A DNA stretch of 64,000 nt. Source: Paragordius varius. Its lineage: Eukaryota; Nematomorpha. The translations under genes were made by a program, and so were the position numbers. Numbering within the stretch: position 1 is the stretch's first letter; each line of letters starts with the position of its first letter. Location of the stretch: the NCBI GenBank assembly GCA_964247055.1, contig OZ176055.1:6944001-7008000 (forward strand), written 5' to 3'. This document shows positions 48,573 to 63,500 of the stretch, one piece after another. The notes under the pieces are model-generated. The model was not told the origin of the DNA and did no database searches. It saw only the letters and a program-made list of their open reading frames with translations.

Positions 48573-51500
48573 ATTGTTTGAATGGGCTTGCAAATAATTA
48601 TAATGGAATTTGTGGTTATTTTTTTTGTTTCACTGTTTCTTTTAAATTTTGAAGTTTAAATGTTTTAATATGGGATTTTTCTAATTTAATTTTTATCAGC
48701 GTAAGTGTTTTAAACAACCAAATTATTTTAAGATTAAAAAAGTTACTTTATTAGTATTCGGTTAGCTTTTACACCATTTTGGATATTATTTATTATATAT
48801 ACCGTTTACAATTCAAATTACCCCTTGAACAATTTAAATTAACCCTAAAATAAATTATGCGTTTTCAGGTTAATACAACTCATCATTTATATGAATATAT
48901 TCTTATGGCATAGTTTATTATATTTCCAGTATTATATTAATTTTAAACAAAATTTTATTTTTTGAAACATGTCATTTTTTGAAACTCATATAGAAATATT
49001 TTTAATTTTTAACACACAAAAATTTTAGGGTGAATTCAAATCGTTCGAGGGTGAATTTAAACTTGGTATAATAAGGAATATCGATAGGCTTTACTTTACT
49101 CCAAAATTTGACTAGATTGCATAAGTTGTTGTTCAAAAAAATTTAAACAAGATTGTGCATAATATAATTAGGATAAAGACAATGATAATTATTATTTTTT
49201 TCACTTTCAAAATTATCATCTTTTGAAATTTGATATCTTGTATGTTTCAACATTTTAAACTAAAAATTATTTTACCTATATATCATTGGTTCTTACAGAG
49301 TATTTCGATTGGTGATTAATAGAGAAATTTTGATTTTTTGACAGTTTACTTGATAATATCAAAAAGCTTTTTATATAATAAAATTATAAAATTTGCCGAA
49401 AGTTACTCAAACTGTACAGTAAAGTATGCATGCAGAAGATAATTTAAACATACACATAACTGTCATAATTTATCAAGGTAATAATTATATTTCAAGTTAA
49501 ATGAGAAGATAAATTTGATTTGACTTAGGTGCCTCAAGGCAAAAAAAAAATCTATTAAGCAAAAAGACATAATAAAAAATTACTAAACACACATATATAT
49601 ATATATACAAATTTACAACAATATTGGGAAATATTTAATAATTCAGCATATTATATAATAAACAAGAGAGATGGTTAAATAATTAACATAAATTATGGTT
49701 GCCAAAAAACCCCAAAAAAATATATAATATATTTATATTAAACTATAAATATACCAGTTTTGAATGCGACGCAAAAATAAAAAACATAATTTTTTACGAG
49801 TTTTTATTTTCTAAGAAAGAGCACTTAGTAAGTCGCATTTTTTCTACGAAAAATTAAGAGTGTCATACTTTCTTCAAAATATACAAGGTAAACTTGCAAA
49901 AACATTTATTTTTAAATATATTTAGCAATTGTTTAAATTTGTCACATTTAATATTGAAAATTAGGAAAAATAAAGTAACTATATAATTTATATGGTAAGA
50001 ATACGTATTTTAGAGTACAATTTATGCTTGATTAAACATAATCATATATATAAAGATTATTAATATAGATAATTTTGAAAGTATTTGTTTTATCGTTAAA
50101 AAATAGTAAAATTTTGATTACATTATTAATGCAGACAAAGTAAATATTATAATATGTTTCATAGGAACTTTACGTAGTTTCACATCTTAGGTGTTGGTAT
50201 TTACAAATTTAGGCATTTTAAGTTACAATAGCGCTAAACAAAAATAGACTTTTTGTAGCCATTTTAAAACCATAAAAAAAGTTTGAGTTGGGTTAATATC
50301 TCCAGAAAAGTATCCTTGAAACATTTCTAATATTAGATTTAGAAACCTTTTGGATATAATTGACAACCTATATTTTTTACATTTATAACATTGTTAAATC
50401 GATGCAAATACAGGCCAAATTTTTATATTCATACTAATACTCAAATTTCATAAAAATCATTACTAAGAAATTTTTAGTCTAAAATTTATTTCTTATCTTT
50501 TAAGTTTGATAGACACTATACCGATATCATGAACTTTTTTTTTATATGTTAAAAAATTTATAACTCCTCTAATGACATATAAATTTAATTCTTTTTAAAG
50601 TTTTTTGTGTGGTGGTAACAATTATGTAAATTCTGTGTCTCTAGCTATTTACTAATTTCTTGTTTACATATGTGTGCAATGTATTTATTTATACCGTTAA
50701 ATTATCATAATACAAATATGTATAGGATTCGTCTTATATGCAGAATGTAACGCAAGCGTGGAGGGATTTTTACAGTTTAAACTAACTACTATATATATAG
50801 TTTTTGACAATTTTTTGACTATTTTTATGTGCCTTTTTAACAAATAGACAAAAATCGCATTCTACGTATTCCTTTTATTTTACATAACTTACATATAAAG
50901 TCACATTTTGAATAACATTAAATTACATACATACATACATATACTTACTAATACCAATTAACCCATAAATCATCACAATATTGTTGTATCACAGGAGAGG
51001 GAGAGAGTGTTATATTCCATTATATTTTGTTGGAACATTTATGATTTTTTTATTGACAAAATTTATATGGTAGAAACGAAATGAATAAAAGTTATTCAAA
51101 AAATAGTTTTTTTTTAACATAATTTATTTATATTTCTTTATCCGTTCATTTCTGGTTTTACACTTAGAGAAAAAAAGCTAGTTGGTTATATTATTCATTG
51201 ATTATTAGAGCATCAGAATATAAACTGTGGGCTGAGTAAATTATATTAGGGATATCCAATATGCGCGCCAAAAAGTTTTCTAAAAAGTGTTAAAAAAATA
51301 ATTTTTGCTTTTTTCCCGTAACTTGGAATTTAAATTAAGTAGTCACAAAGATTAAATGATTAATTCATTTATGTTGTTTAAATTAGTAATCGGTCCAGGG
51401 CTTTCGAAAGATTAGGTTCAATTTTTTTCCCAGAGAAATAAAAAATTTTTTGCAGAATAATTATACAAAAACATTTTTCTTAGGTGACAAACTTGTCTAG

Positions 51501-54500
51501 TATAGTAGCATTTTAAGCTAAAAATTAATTATCTTGTCATCATAATTCACACACACACACACACACACACACATTAGTTAGCAGCTACAATATTTTTACT
51601 TTTTATACTTTTATATTCCATATCAATTATTACACAGTAGTATAATTTGCTAACTTTATTTAATGTTTCTAAATAATTTTATACGTATCCTAAATACTAA
51701 TAGATAAATTTCTAAAGTTAATATAATATGGTTACTTAATTTTATCAGCGATTAAAGAGCGGAACATTTTTATAGAGATAATTTTTTTTCATGAAAATTA
51801 TGTTATGTCCTATTTTAATTGGTGGTAGAATACCCATTATTACTTTTTTATTATTAGGGAAAGAAGCCTTTGCAAAATTTTTTTTAACTATATAGCTAAA
51901 TATATTTAACCTTAACATATTTAGTTATATATACATATATATATGAATAAGCCTTATATAACTAACTATATTATATATCGCTATTGTTTTCTAAAAAATA
52001 TTTTGTGTTACACATATAAAGAATATATAATAAAAAGTATAGTTAATTAATTTTTAGCCCAACATTTTTTTTGCTGTTAGAAGATCGGAGAAATCGGAAG
52101 TGTTAAATCATTTAAAAAATATAAGAAATTTTTTTTATGAGTAATGGTACAAGTATTTATAAATTTCAATGTTTTTTTTTTCATAAAAAAATTGTTTTAT
52201 AGAAACTCCACTTATTGATAATTTTTATCATATATTTTTATCACATTATCATCATTTCAATCACTTATTATTTTTTCGATTATTTCTTGTTTAATATTTT
52301 TTGGTTTAGGTTTGTTTAGATTTAACTACTTTTTTTGTTGCTTTTTTATTACAACACACAATTTTCATTATTTATTATATGCTGTTTTTTTACCTTTATT
52401 TTTTTCGCTAAATTTTTTATATTTACATTAATATTTATTATATATACATACACCTATCTATCTACCTTCCCTCATCCAAAAATTTATTTTGGAGTCATCC
52501 CCAGTTTATTTATTTATATATATTTATTGCTTTTAATTTTTTTTATATTTTTTGAATTAACAGCAATAATTTTCGGCAAATATTTTGCTTTTGTGCTTTT
52601 CAAAATGAAAACTCTTCTTAAACTATATTATTGATCGATAGTTATTTCAAAGCAAATATATATTATATAATAAAGAGAGAGAGCATATCTAAATTATTAT
52701 GTGTATATGTATTGCATCTTTTTGAATGTTTATGGATCATCATACTACTTTTAATGTTGTTAATAATGTTCACAAATTTAGTAATGAAAATAGCGTTAAT
52801 AATGATAATTACTATTATAATAATAATATCTTGGAAAAAGGGGGGAGGAATGATTTAAATTATCTAGTCATTAATCATTCAAAAGACAACGGCAACGGTA
52901 ACGGTATTGCAAATTTCAACAACTCTATCGATTCCAATAAAGTTGAATCAAAAAAGATAAATTATTTCGATTCATCACCATTCAAACTTCATTTACCAAA
53001 TAGTAGCAATGATAAAAATTTTGTTAAACAAAAAAATCTAACAACTAACAATAATGCAGAAAATGAAAATAAATTGTGCACATCTGATTCGAATTATTTT
53101 TCCCTACGAGGTACCGGTAAAAATAACAATCATAATTTTTCTAATACGCCGCTTGCCGAAACTAATAATTTGAAACATGAATCAAAATTTGATTTTATAA
53201 ATACTAATTTTAAAACCACCCACCAAAATAATAAATATGATTGGAAAGAATCAAATTTTTACTGCTCCTCAGACAATGAAGATGAAATAGAAGAAGTCAC
53301 CTATATTCCTATAACAGTTTTGCCACGTCAAAAAGATTTGCGAGATTGCGAAAACACTCCACAGAATAGTTTACTGCAAAATACTCCAAAAACAGTTTCT
53401 AATTCATATGAACGCGAAAATTATAAACATTCAGTTAATAATATTTCTAATAACTCTTATATCTCACCTGGCGGAAAAGTTATAGGTATAGTTGAACCAA
53501 TGCCACACATTATTAATAATAACACCAATAAATCTTACTCTAATTCTACAGAAAATTTTGAGCAAAATCAAATTTTATCCATAAATAAAGATAAAATGCA
53601 ACAAGTTAAGCCTAATGTTAACGCTAAGGTTAATAAAAACCTTGCTGACACAAAACGTTGTTTTAATTCAACACACATTATTAATGATATCAAGGATGGG
53701 AGTTTGAATAATACGAATACCACTAAAAATTCGATAAAATCAAATAAGAATATGAATGGATTTACGCGGTCTGTTGAAGATGACAGGTATTTTAAGAGCA
53801 ATTTAAAAGGTTTTAGCTGTTCTACAAATACACCCCCTTCCCCCAGACGTCGAATGTCAATTTCGGCCACTGGACCGTCAAATACAAAGTGCAATTTTAA
53901 CAATATTTCTTGTTCAAAGAAGTTTCCTGAAACGCTTGATGACTTATTGGCGTTTAGACAAATGAGACATCATCGTTACCCCAGCAATAGTAATCCAAAT
54001 ATACAACAACAACAGCAAACTTTGTTGCAAAATAGCAAATACAATATCAATAATATTGTTGATCATTCCATGTCCGATGGTGAGGATAAACACGTCGGTC
54101 AAGAATATATCACTATACCTGTTCAATATATTGATACGAGCACTCAATTCCCTAAAATGTTGACGCAACCATTGAAAAAAACATTCCACCGTTTCCTAGG
54201 TAACCTCAAAGAAATGGGCAATGATTTTATTAACCATAATACCAATGCCCCCAATGGAAAAATTGGTAATGTTGGTGGATCTATTATAAATCACCGTAAA
54301 AATAATAATCCCTTTTCAAACACTACTAATTTATCGGACACAAGTCCCTTAACACAAATTAGTACACCCACGTCTATGAATCATAAGAATAGTAATAACT
54401 TATCTGGCGAAGATTTTACAGCACTCATTGCAAAAATTCGATCGCTATGTAAGACAGAAGATAACTTGGCATCAGTCAATGGAAATCATACTACCAAAAA

Positions 54501-57500
54501 TGTTTTTGGCCTTGACCCAGGGCCGAATCCTTTTATGAATGGTTGTTCGCCTGTAACGAATAATGTTCCTCTTTCACAAAAATACTGTAAGGAAGACACA
54601 AATAACTTTAATAATATTTCATTGTCACGCATTCCTGTCAATAGCACCAATTATAATTATTATAAAGATAATTTTGGTTTTAATGATGAAATGCTTATCG
54701 CTAATTCACACGGCGACAACCATCATTCTTCCAGACTAAAGAAACAAATGATGGATGTGAATACACCATCTCCACCCCTATCCGTATCTGATAGGATCAA
54801 AAAATTTGAAACGAGATTAGGATCGCTTTCAAACAATAATAAAGCGAACCACCATAATAATAATGATAAGTCATCTTCTGTATTCTCAGTTCCAACAAGC
54901 CCTATTAATGCCGAGCACAATTCTTCAAATTTTTTGAAAAATGATACTGGTTACAATTATAATTGTTACAGTTTGGATAAAAGGCCAGGAATCAAGAAAT
55001 CGCTCACGCCAATGAAATTTGGGTTAAAGCGTTCAGCTTCATTTTTAACGCAACATTTAAATAAAAATGATGACAAAGTTATTAGACCCAATTTTTTACC
55101 AAGCGAAAATGTTAAAACTGAAAAAAACGAAATGAATAGTATGACAAAGCACAATTTATCCAAGCCGATAGTTAATGCTAAAACGAAAGAGTTAAAGGGT
55201 ATACTCAAAAATAATCATGACACGTTTATTAAAAATCCTTATAATGGTTCCCTATTGTTAAGTAAATCTCATAGTAATTCTGTTAGTGCACTAAATGCAT
55301 CAGAATTTTATGACGAGCACAGCTTTAAAAACCAAAATAGTTTGGGTTCTACCTTTCTTTCATCCCCCAGAAATCCGAGATTTAGAAATTTTAATACAAA
55401 TATTGATCACACTAATTGGTGTCATCGTGATTTAAATGATTCCCCTATTCTCTATAAACAACATATTGTTATACCCGCAAACTCACATATTTCTGTTCCC
55501 AACAATCAACCATGTTATTACAAACAACCTATCATTAACACTTCGAATTGGGCTAATCAAAAGCATTATTACGCCAATAATTTGGAAACTGTACAAAGTG
55601 AAAATGACGCATACCAAGATATATCAATGATTAATAATGATATATATTATCCGATTAGCACAAATATTAACAATCAAAATGCCAAAGATACAGTTACTGC
55701 TTATACCCTAAAACCTGAAAGATTTGGTATTAATGAGACTTTAGGCTCCAACGCACCAATTAATGAAACTGTCGTAACCTCAACAGCAGATAGACTAGAA
55801 CAAGGGGGAATAAAAGTCGGCCCAAAAAAACTTGGAAAATCTGTGCGATTCTCTAATTTTGTTAGCCAACAATACATTCCAGTTACTACAGTAAGTCCCT
55901 CTAATTCGCCTACAGAATCTAACATGCCTTTGTCGCCCAAAATTGGTGTCAGACAACCCTATAACCGATCTCCGTCACAAAATGGTAGCACGGTCGAAAC
56001 TAATAAAAACCCAATTTCAACGGATACATCAATAGATAATCTAATTATAATTCCTAGACCTAAACTTTCAGCCTACCTTAATGCTGCACGATTACAACAA
56101 AATATAACTACCAATGGTATTAAGCATGAAAAAACTACGCTAACTAATCAATCATCATCGAATCCGTCCAATTACTCTAATCATAATCAACTTAATCCTA
56201 AGTTAGAAACAAAAAATGTATGTACATCATCATTTAACAACATCACTTGCAATTACATTATTAATAACTGTAACGATAAGATTCAAAATGGAAAGGATAT
56301 GCCGCGGCATGATACACAAAGAAATAATGCTATTGATCAAAATGAAATAAATATGAAAATGATTAATAATAATAATAATGGTTGTATAATTAAATCGACT
56401 CTTTTCTAATATCACGCTTTTGATGACAAATGAAATTAATAATATAGCTCATTTATTTTTTGGTATGAATTCCTAAATAATCAAAAAATCTGAAGGCTTT
56501 TATACAGCCATTCGTTTGTTAAATTATTTTTATAAGAAAGCAACATATTTATTGATTGCATTTATATTTTGATAAATTTCGCCTTGCATATTATACTTCC
56601 TTTCTAGTCCTCCTTACCTTTTCCTTTATCTTCAAAAGTATTCCATAAAGACACTCAGCATACAACACACACTAAACTATGTTACAGTCAAATTACATAT
56701 ATATTTGATCTGATTCATTTTAAATTTATTATATATATATACTACTATCATTATTATATCTATTTAATAAATTAATCCACATATTTTATCATATTGCTTT
56801 AGATCATATATTTTTTGGATAAGATGTAGGCCATTTCTGTAATATTTTAGTAAAATTTGCTATTTGACCATTAAAAATGCTCATACTTTTAATAAAAAAA
56901 CTTAAAATGGATTTTCAAATCCATAATTAATAGCCTTTATAAATCAATAATTTGATAGTATAACACCTATTAACATTTTTTTAACCTAATGATATATGAA
57001 AGAAAGTTGTAAATATTTCTCAGCATTTGGCCTTATTGGTTATTTTTTAAATTTTATTTTGAATTATTTTTTTGTTTTATATTTAATTGACCTAAAAAAT
57101 TTATTTGAGATCGTTTTTACTACTGAATTTCAAACTATTATATTTCGAAAATTAATAGTTAATTATGAATGAACCCCTTTATTTTTAATTTTTTTGTTTT
57201 ATAATTATTACTTAAATATTTTATATTACTTATTTTAATATTTCATAAAAAGTTAAAGATAGTTTTTTAAGTTGACTGAAGTAAAAGGCGATTTCTACAA
57301 TACAAAAAATTTTATGGTTTTAAAAACTCCTTTTTTCGAAAAAGTTTATGTTTTATTAAATTCAAATTTTATTTTTAACCATAAATTTGCCGTTTATTTT
57401 TCTGAATTAGATTAGCTGGCCAATTTTTTATGATACTTTAAACTATTAAAATTTTGGATATTAATAAATTTATTTTTTTTTCAAAAGTTGAAATTATTTA

Positions 57501-60500
57501 TTATTACATTTATATGGATTGAGTTTTGATATCTTAAAAAGCATATTATAATCTTATTATAAAATTTGATATGTATATAAAGGGGGTTTAATTAGGTCAG
57601 CATAACATAACTAACTACTATTGCAAATATTTTTATTTTACATTTATTTATATGTAAATTATATTTTTTTCCTATTAGTTTGGTTATAAAAATAAAATAT
57701 TTACAACAAATATACAGTAGTAGAGATAACTCATCATCTTCCCACAGTTAATTATGTATGCATTACATATATTTAATAAAAAAAACAAACTATATTTATT
57801 TATATATTAAGAATAGGAGAATATCAACCCATTTTTGTAATAGAGTTAGCTAACTAGCTAGCTTAGCTATGTATATATATTATATTTTCTTTCAAATATG
57901 TATGTATATTTATTATTAATAATATAAAATATTTATTTTAATATAATGTTGTGCAGTGCTCACTATTGAATCCGTAAATGGCGAAAATAATCTTAATGGG
58001 CAATCCAATGCTTTTGATGAAATAGATTTTCAACAACATTCATCTCGTATACCATCAAACTCTACTGATTATCAAGTATATTGATTTTCAAACAAAAATT
58101 TACAATATATCATGATTTTTAAAACTTAAAAAAATTTATCGAATAATGTATATATTTAAAGGTTCATTTATGGTTTATTGCATTTATATTTTATTTTATC
58201 TGATTCGTAATGTTTTTTTTCAGCAAAGATATTTATGAAATGAGAATCATGCATTTATGTTTGTTGGTTTGAAAATGTGTATTAATTAATTTTTGCTTTT
58301 CTATCATCAAATTTTAATTTAAATTAACCCTATTATTCGTTTCATATTTTTTATTTCAAATATTGCTCTATTTATATGATTAAACTCTCGTTTATTTATA
58401 TTTACGCTTGAACATTTCGAATTTGCTCTTGAACATTTTGAATTCACCCCAAATTAATTGTGTTTTTGAATATCGAAAATTACCTAATATTTTTTTGTAT
58501 TTTAAAAGAATGTTTTTTAACATATACAGGAAAATAAAAAAACTATGCCATAAAATTTTTTATATTAATGATCAGTTATATCCAAAAACACAGAATTTAT
58601 TTTAGGGTGAATTTTGATCAAGAATAGGTTTAAATGGTTGTAATTGTAATTTTTTTAATTTAACCTAGACATACGATCAGGAAGGGAAAAATTCTAATAA
58701 TTATGAAGACCATGTCACCAGTTCAGATCAAGATACCGTTACCTCTTCAATAGTTTCCGGTGCTTTATATTGTGGAAAACTAACAAAATATTCCTTAAAC
58801 AGCAACAATCATAATAATAATTATAATAATGGTATTTTAGCTACACCCCACAACTCTAATACAAACAGTATGATATATATATGAAATTGAAATTTTGTAC
58901 AAGAATTGGTTTTTAACTTTATTAGGATTTATTGAAAAGGTAGTGTGTCGAAAAATGAAATAAACTCCTATAAAATTAGAAAGAATAAAGAATGATTTTT
59001 AGGCTATATGGTTAATGCGATATATTTTTTTAATTTGTTTTTCCAACCTATGCATGTAGGTTTGGAAAATAGTTATACCGAAAATGAATTTATCACTTTG
59101 TATTAGAATTAATTGCCAAATATTAATATTAAATTTATACAGGATATACTAAAAATAATCATGGTCATACTAATATTGTTTACTTTATAATGATTATATA
59201 TTTTTTACATCTATTTGCATTTTCTAATTTTCACATAAAAATTTAATTTTATAAAAAAATATTTTTTTTGCAGTTTGTGGTTTATATTTCTTAATTTTGA
59301 CGGTAAACGTTGCTTTAACTATGACCTTATAAAAATTATTATGTTTAAATATTTTTACCGTTTAAATTTTGAGGTTGAGATGTTGCTTTAAAATTTTATT
59401 ATTTCTTCAGATAATAACAACACGAATCAACAAACATCATCAACAGCACCAGTTAATACAACAAATAATAATCGTTCCACCAGTGTACCCCGTAATAAAG
59501 CAGGGACTGGGGTACTGAGTCGAGCTATTTCAACTAGAGTTGTAGGTACCACAGGAATTCATCATGGACCACAAACACCCTTCTCAGCCAGCCATATGAA
59601 ATTGAATAGCCCTGCTCCAAGTATGCATACATAAATTATGTCGTTTTTTATGTTTCTTTTTTTGGTTTGATTGTTTAATAAAAGGCTATAGTAATCCTCT
59701 CCATAATGAGACTGGAAAAAAATCAAGGTTTTAGAACAAATTAAATTGTACTTTTGATTTGTGTTAATAATTGGTTTCTTTACAATATAATATATATAAA
59801 TATATTAATATTAAGATTGGAAGAAAATTAATATTAATGATTATTTCTAATAACTTGTATGTTTACTGGAGTGCAACTTTAAATATTTCTAACCTATTTA
59901 CTAAAACCTTTAATTATCGAATAATCTTGATCAGTATGGCTTCTATGAACGCTCTTTATTATTAAAAGCTGATTATAAGGGCAATAGGGTGTGCAGTATG
60001 AATAAAAAATAATTTTTAGTTTAATAAACAAGTATTTTTGTCAGATAATTATTACAGTAAGGAGAAATAATTTTGTTTTAAAGTGTTGGTGCATAGAAAA
60101 AAGATGTATTTTTTTCGCCATTTCTTGTTTTTAGTCAATAAAATTTCTCTCCCTACTATAATTACTATCTGATAGCAATATTTTTTGAAAAAAACTAGTA
60201 AGATATAATTATAATGTTGTTACTATATATATGTATATATATAGGACGTAAAGCACAATCGATAACATCTTTTAGTAAGTTTTGTAAGAAATTATTATTT
60301 ATATTCTTAATTACAGCTAACTGTATTGCTTTCAGTATTGTGTTTTTATAAGGTTAGCTTGTCTGAGAATGATAAATATATTCATGGTTTTGCTATTAGT
60401 CTTGTTATTAGATGTCGCGTTAATTTTATAATAAATTATAAATTTGAATAATTATTCACATTTAATTTGATTTGATTCTAGGTTCTGCCGGTGCTATGGA

Positions 60501-63500
60501 TGAAGAAAGCTTTTACGAAAGTTTTGAGGATGTCCCTAAATTACATGTAAAAAGAGATTTATTTATTACATATTAAATAATTAAATCATAAAAATAGCTA
60601 TACTTTTGATAATTTTCACAATATTGGGATACATTTCCGATAAACAAATTGTATAACCAGAATTATGAAACCATTTATGTTAATTTCCAAATTTGTGATA
60701 TTTTATAGAATTAGGTTTGACTAATTTTAATCATCAATATCACTAGGCTTTGTAAACAACATATAATTTAAACATTTACTTTTCTTTTTTAGATTACTTC
60801 AATTGTCGAACTGGAAGATACATTTAACCGCATGCGTGAAGAATTATCAACCGATAAAACTGATTGGAACAAACGAAATGAAAATGTATTTATAATTTTT
60901 AATTTTTCCAAATATTTTTGATGAAAATCTTAAAGGTTTGATATTAATATATAAAGGATGCGAAAAGTGTGTTCCTCATTCCTATTTTTTCTAAATTTTG
61001 TGTTTTTGGTAAAATTGTGCATGTGTTGACTTATACTAAAAAAGATACGAAAATTCTTTTTATAGTAACAAATTATGCTTAATGATTTTTTATCATATAA
61101 ATGCTGACATGTTAACATAAATATACTCTAGTTCCCAATTTTTTTTGAAATATTAATCAAAATATCGATATATCAATATAAAAAGATGCGAAAAATTGGT
61201 TTATTTTTATTATTTATATTTTTTTATAAAATATCTACATATAATTTAAAAATGCGAAAAATTCTTATATTTTTATTAATTATATTTTTTTATAACAATA
61301 TTAACATATAATTTAAAGATGCGAAAAATTCGTTCCATTGTTCTATGCTCAAACTTAACCAAACACAAAGAATATGCCGAATGTATGGCCAATAATTTGA
61401 AGGCTTTAGAACCGGCTTTCATGTTGGCCCTTCGAGACTTACGGAGTCAAATTGTTAGAGAAGTTTGCATAACTATAGGGTATCTAATAATAATTTTGAT
61501 TATGTTTGAATTTTATATATTTATTCTAACCTTGTATGGAAATCCATATTAGAAATATATTATTTATTTACATTTGATTGCAAGGATTTATGCGTTTGTA
61601 AAAAAGGCATAAAAATATCTACAAATTTTTGTCTAATCTTTTTTTAAAAACTAACTTTTTGGTGTTTAAGCGTTCCCTTAAAGATAAAAGAATGATTTGT
61701 ATAAAAACAAAATAGAAATACTTACAGGTATTATCTATAAGTTCTTTATAAGTGTGTTTGTTAAAAATCAGTTATTTTTAACCAAATTAATAAACTTATA
61801 TAAATATAATGAATAGCATAAGATCTTATGCCTTTTTCCAAATAGGCAGGCAAATTAAATAAGATTTTTTTGCTGTAAAATAGATTTTTATCCCAAACAT
61901 TTGGAATGCGTTGGGAACATGGGGCCGAAAATTTATTTGCACAGCTCATAATATTGATTGGGAATACGGTTAAAATTATGTCAACTTCGGCGGTTGTCGC
62001 AATCAAATTTATTATCAAAGTAAGTTTTTATAAAAGTTAAATATTTTTCAACAAAAAATATATATACATTTATCCTATGAAGCGTTTAAATTTATATTTT
62101 TTTAAAGATTTGAAAAGGGTTACATTTATATGCTAAATGTCTCAAAAATTTAAAATTAATATCAGTTTCAACTAAAATATTTTTTTAAGGGTCAACATTT
62201 ACTTTTGATTTCTGCGGAAAATGTTTCAAATCACTTGGAAATCAATTTTTATTACTAGCAAAACTTTATTTTTTTTCATGCAAGTTATTATCACTGATAA
62301 TTTAATTACGTTTAGCATATCCATTCCCCAAAATTAATTCCCATATTAGCCAATTCATTAGTAACTTCGAAATCACGAGAGATACGAAGGTTTTATTTTT
62401 TATACCATTATTAAATTTATCAAAAAGATATATCATCTTTTCAAAATTTTTTGAAGCAAACAATTCATTATTTATACTAGTTTATCAGGAAGTTTTTATA
62501 CTCATTAATGAAATAAATTTACGTTTTAGAAAAAAAACTTTATTTTTGTTAGTTGTTTGCAATATAAGCATGTCCAACATTTTAAACCAATATTTATATA
62601 TATCATTTACAATTCAAATTCACCCTTGAACAATTCAAATTCACCCTCAAACAATTCAAATTCACCTTCAAATAAATTATGTTATTTAATTAAAATTACC
62701 GATATTTTTATATATATTTAAAAAATAAAATTCTGTTTAAATATTACTGAAAAAATAATTAATTATGCCATAAAGATATATTTTATATTAATAAATTTAT
62801 TTCAAGGGTGAATATGAATTGTTCAAAGGTGAATTTGAACTGTAAATGGTATATATATTTATTTCTCTAGAAATATTTGTGAAATATTCGACCTTATATT
62901 GCACACATGGGACACTAGCGTATTGGAAAAACAGGTAACTCTTTTACAGGACGGGATTAAGAGAGGTCTTCAAGATGCTGATGCAGAGGCTAGAGCCTCT
63001 TCTCGAAAGTAATATTTTTGGGAAAATTTATTTTTTTATCAAAGTTATTTAAAATATATATTGTTTTAATATATAGTTTCAATATAATTTAACTATTACA
63101 TATATATATAAATCGGGTTGAACCTTATATATTTTTTTTTGATTTTAACTATTACGATATACCGCTAATTTGTAAATGATTATTTTGACTGATTAACAAT
63201 ATTTTTTTTAACTAATTTTTACACATTATGCTTTTTTTTATTATATTCATTAAGTTCATTTCTACGCTATTTTTCCGATCTAAATCTTGATTCGTTGTTT
63301 TTGAAAAAATATATTTTACGCATTTTTATTTTTTATCATGATTTTGTAAGAAAATATTTCAAATTGATTCCCGATTCGAACTGTATTTTTTTTAAAAAAA
63401 TACATTTTGTAATTTATACATATTCAGGGCTTACTGGGGATTTGCTGATCATTTCAAGGATCATGCCGAAATTTTGATTCAAAGTTTAGATTCTGGGAAA

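Larger units (their letters stand above)
41727..57956 (+). other. CLASP intron 8 (16.2 kb), hosts a nested gene
   Basis: The intron spans exon 8 (...IAKDS) to exon 9 (VLTIESVNG...), joined in matching phase (G|TG). It contains a family B MITE, two family A MITEs, several microsatellites and the 1227-codon frame at 52726-56409. Small lineage-specific linker exons could be hidden in it, because the region they would encode is not conserved enough to recognise. Confidence 0.7.

Noticed and set aside
52335-52858. Two hydrophobic open frames just upstream of the nested gene
   Set aside because: One is T-rich with Phe/Ile/Tyr content expected by chance, and the other is an overlapping shadow of the Asn-rich frame.
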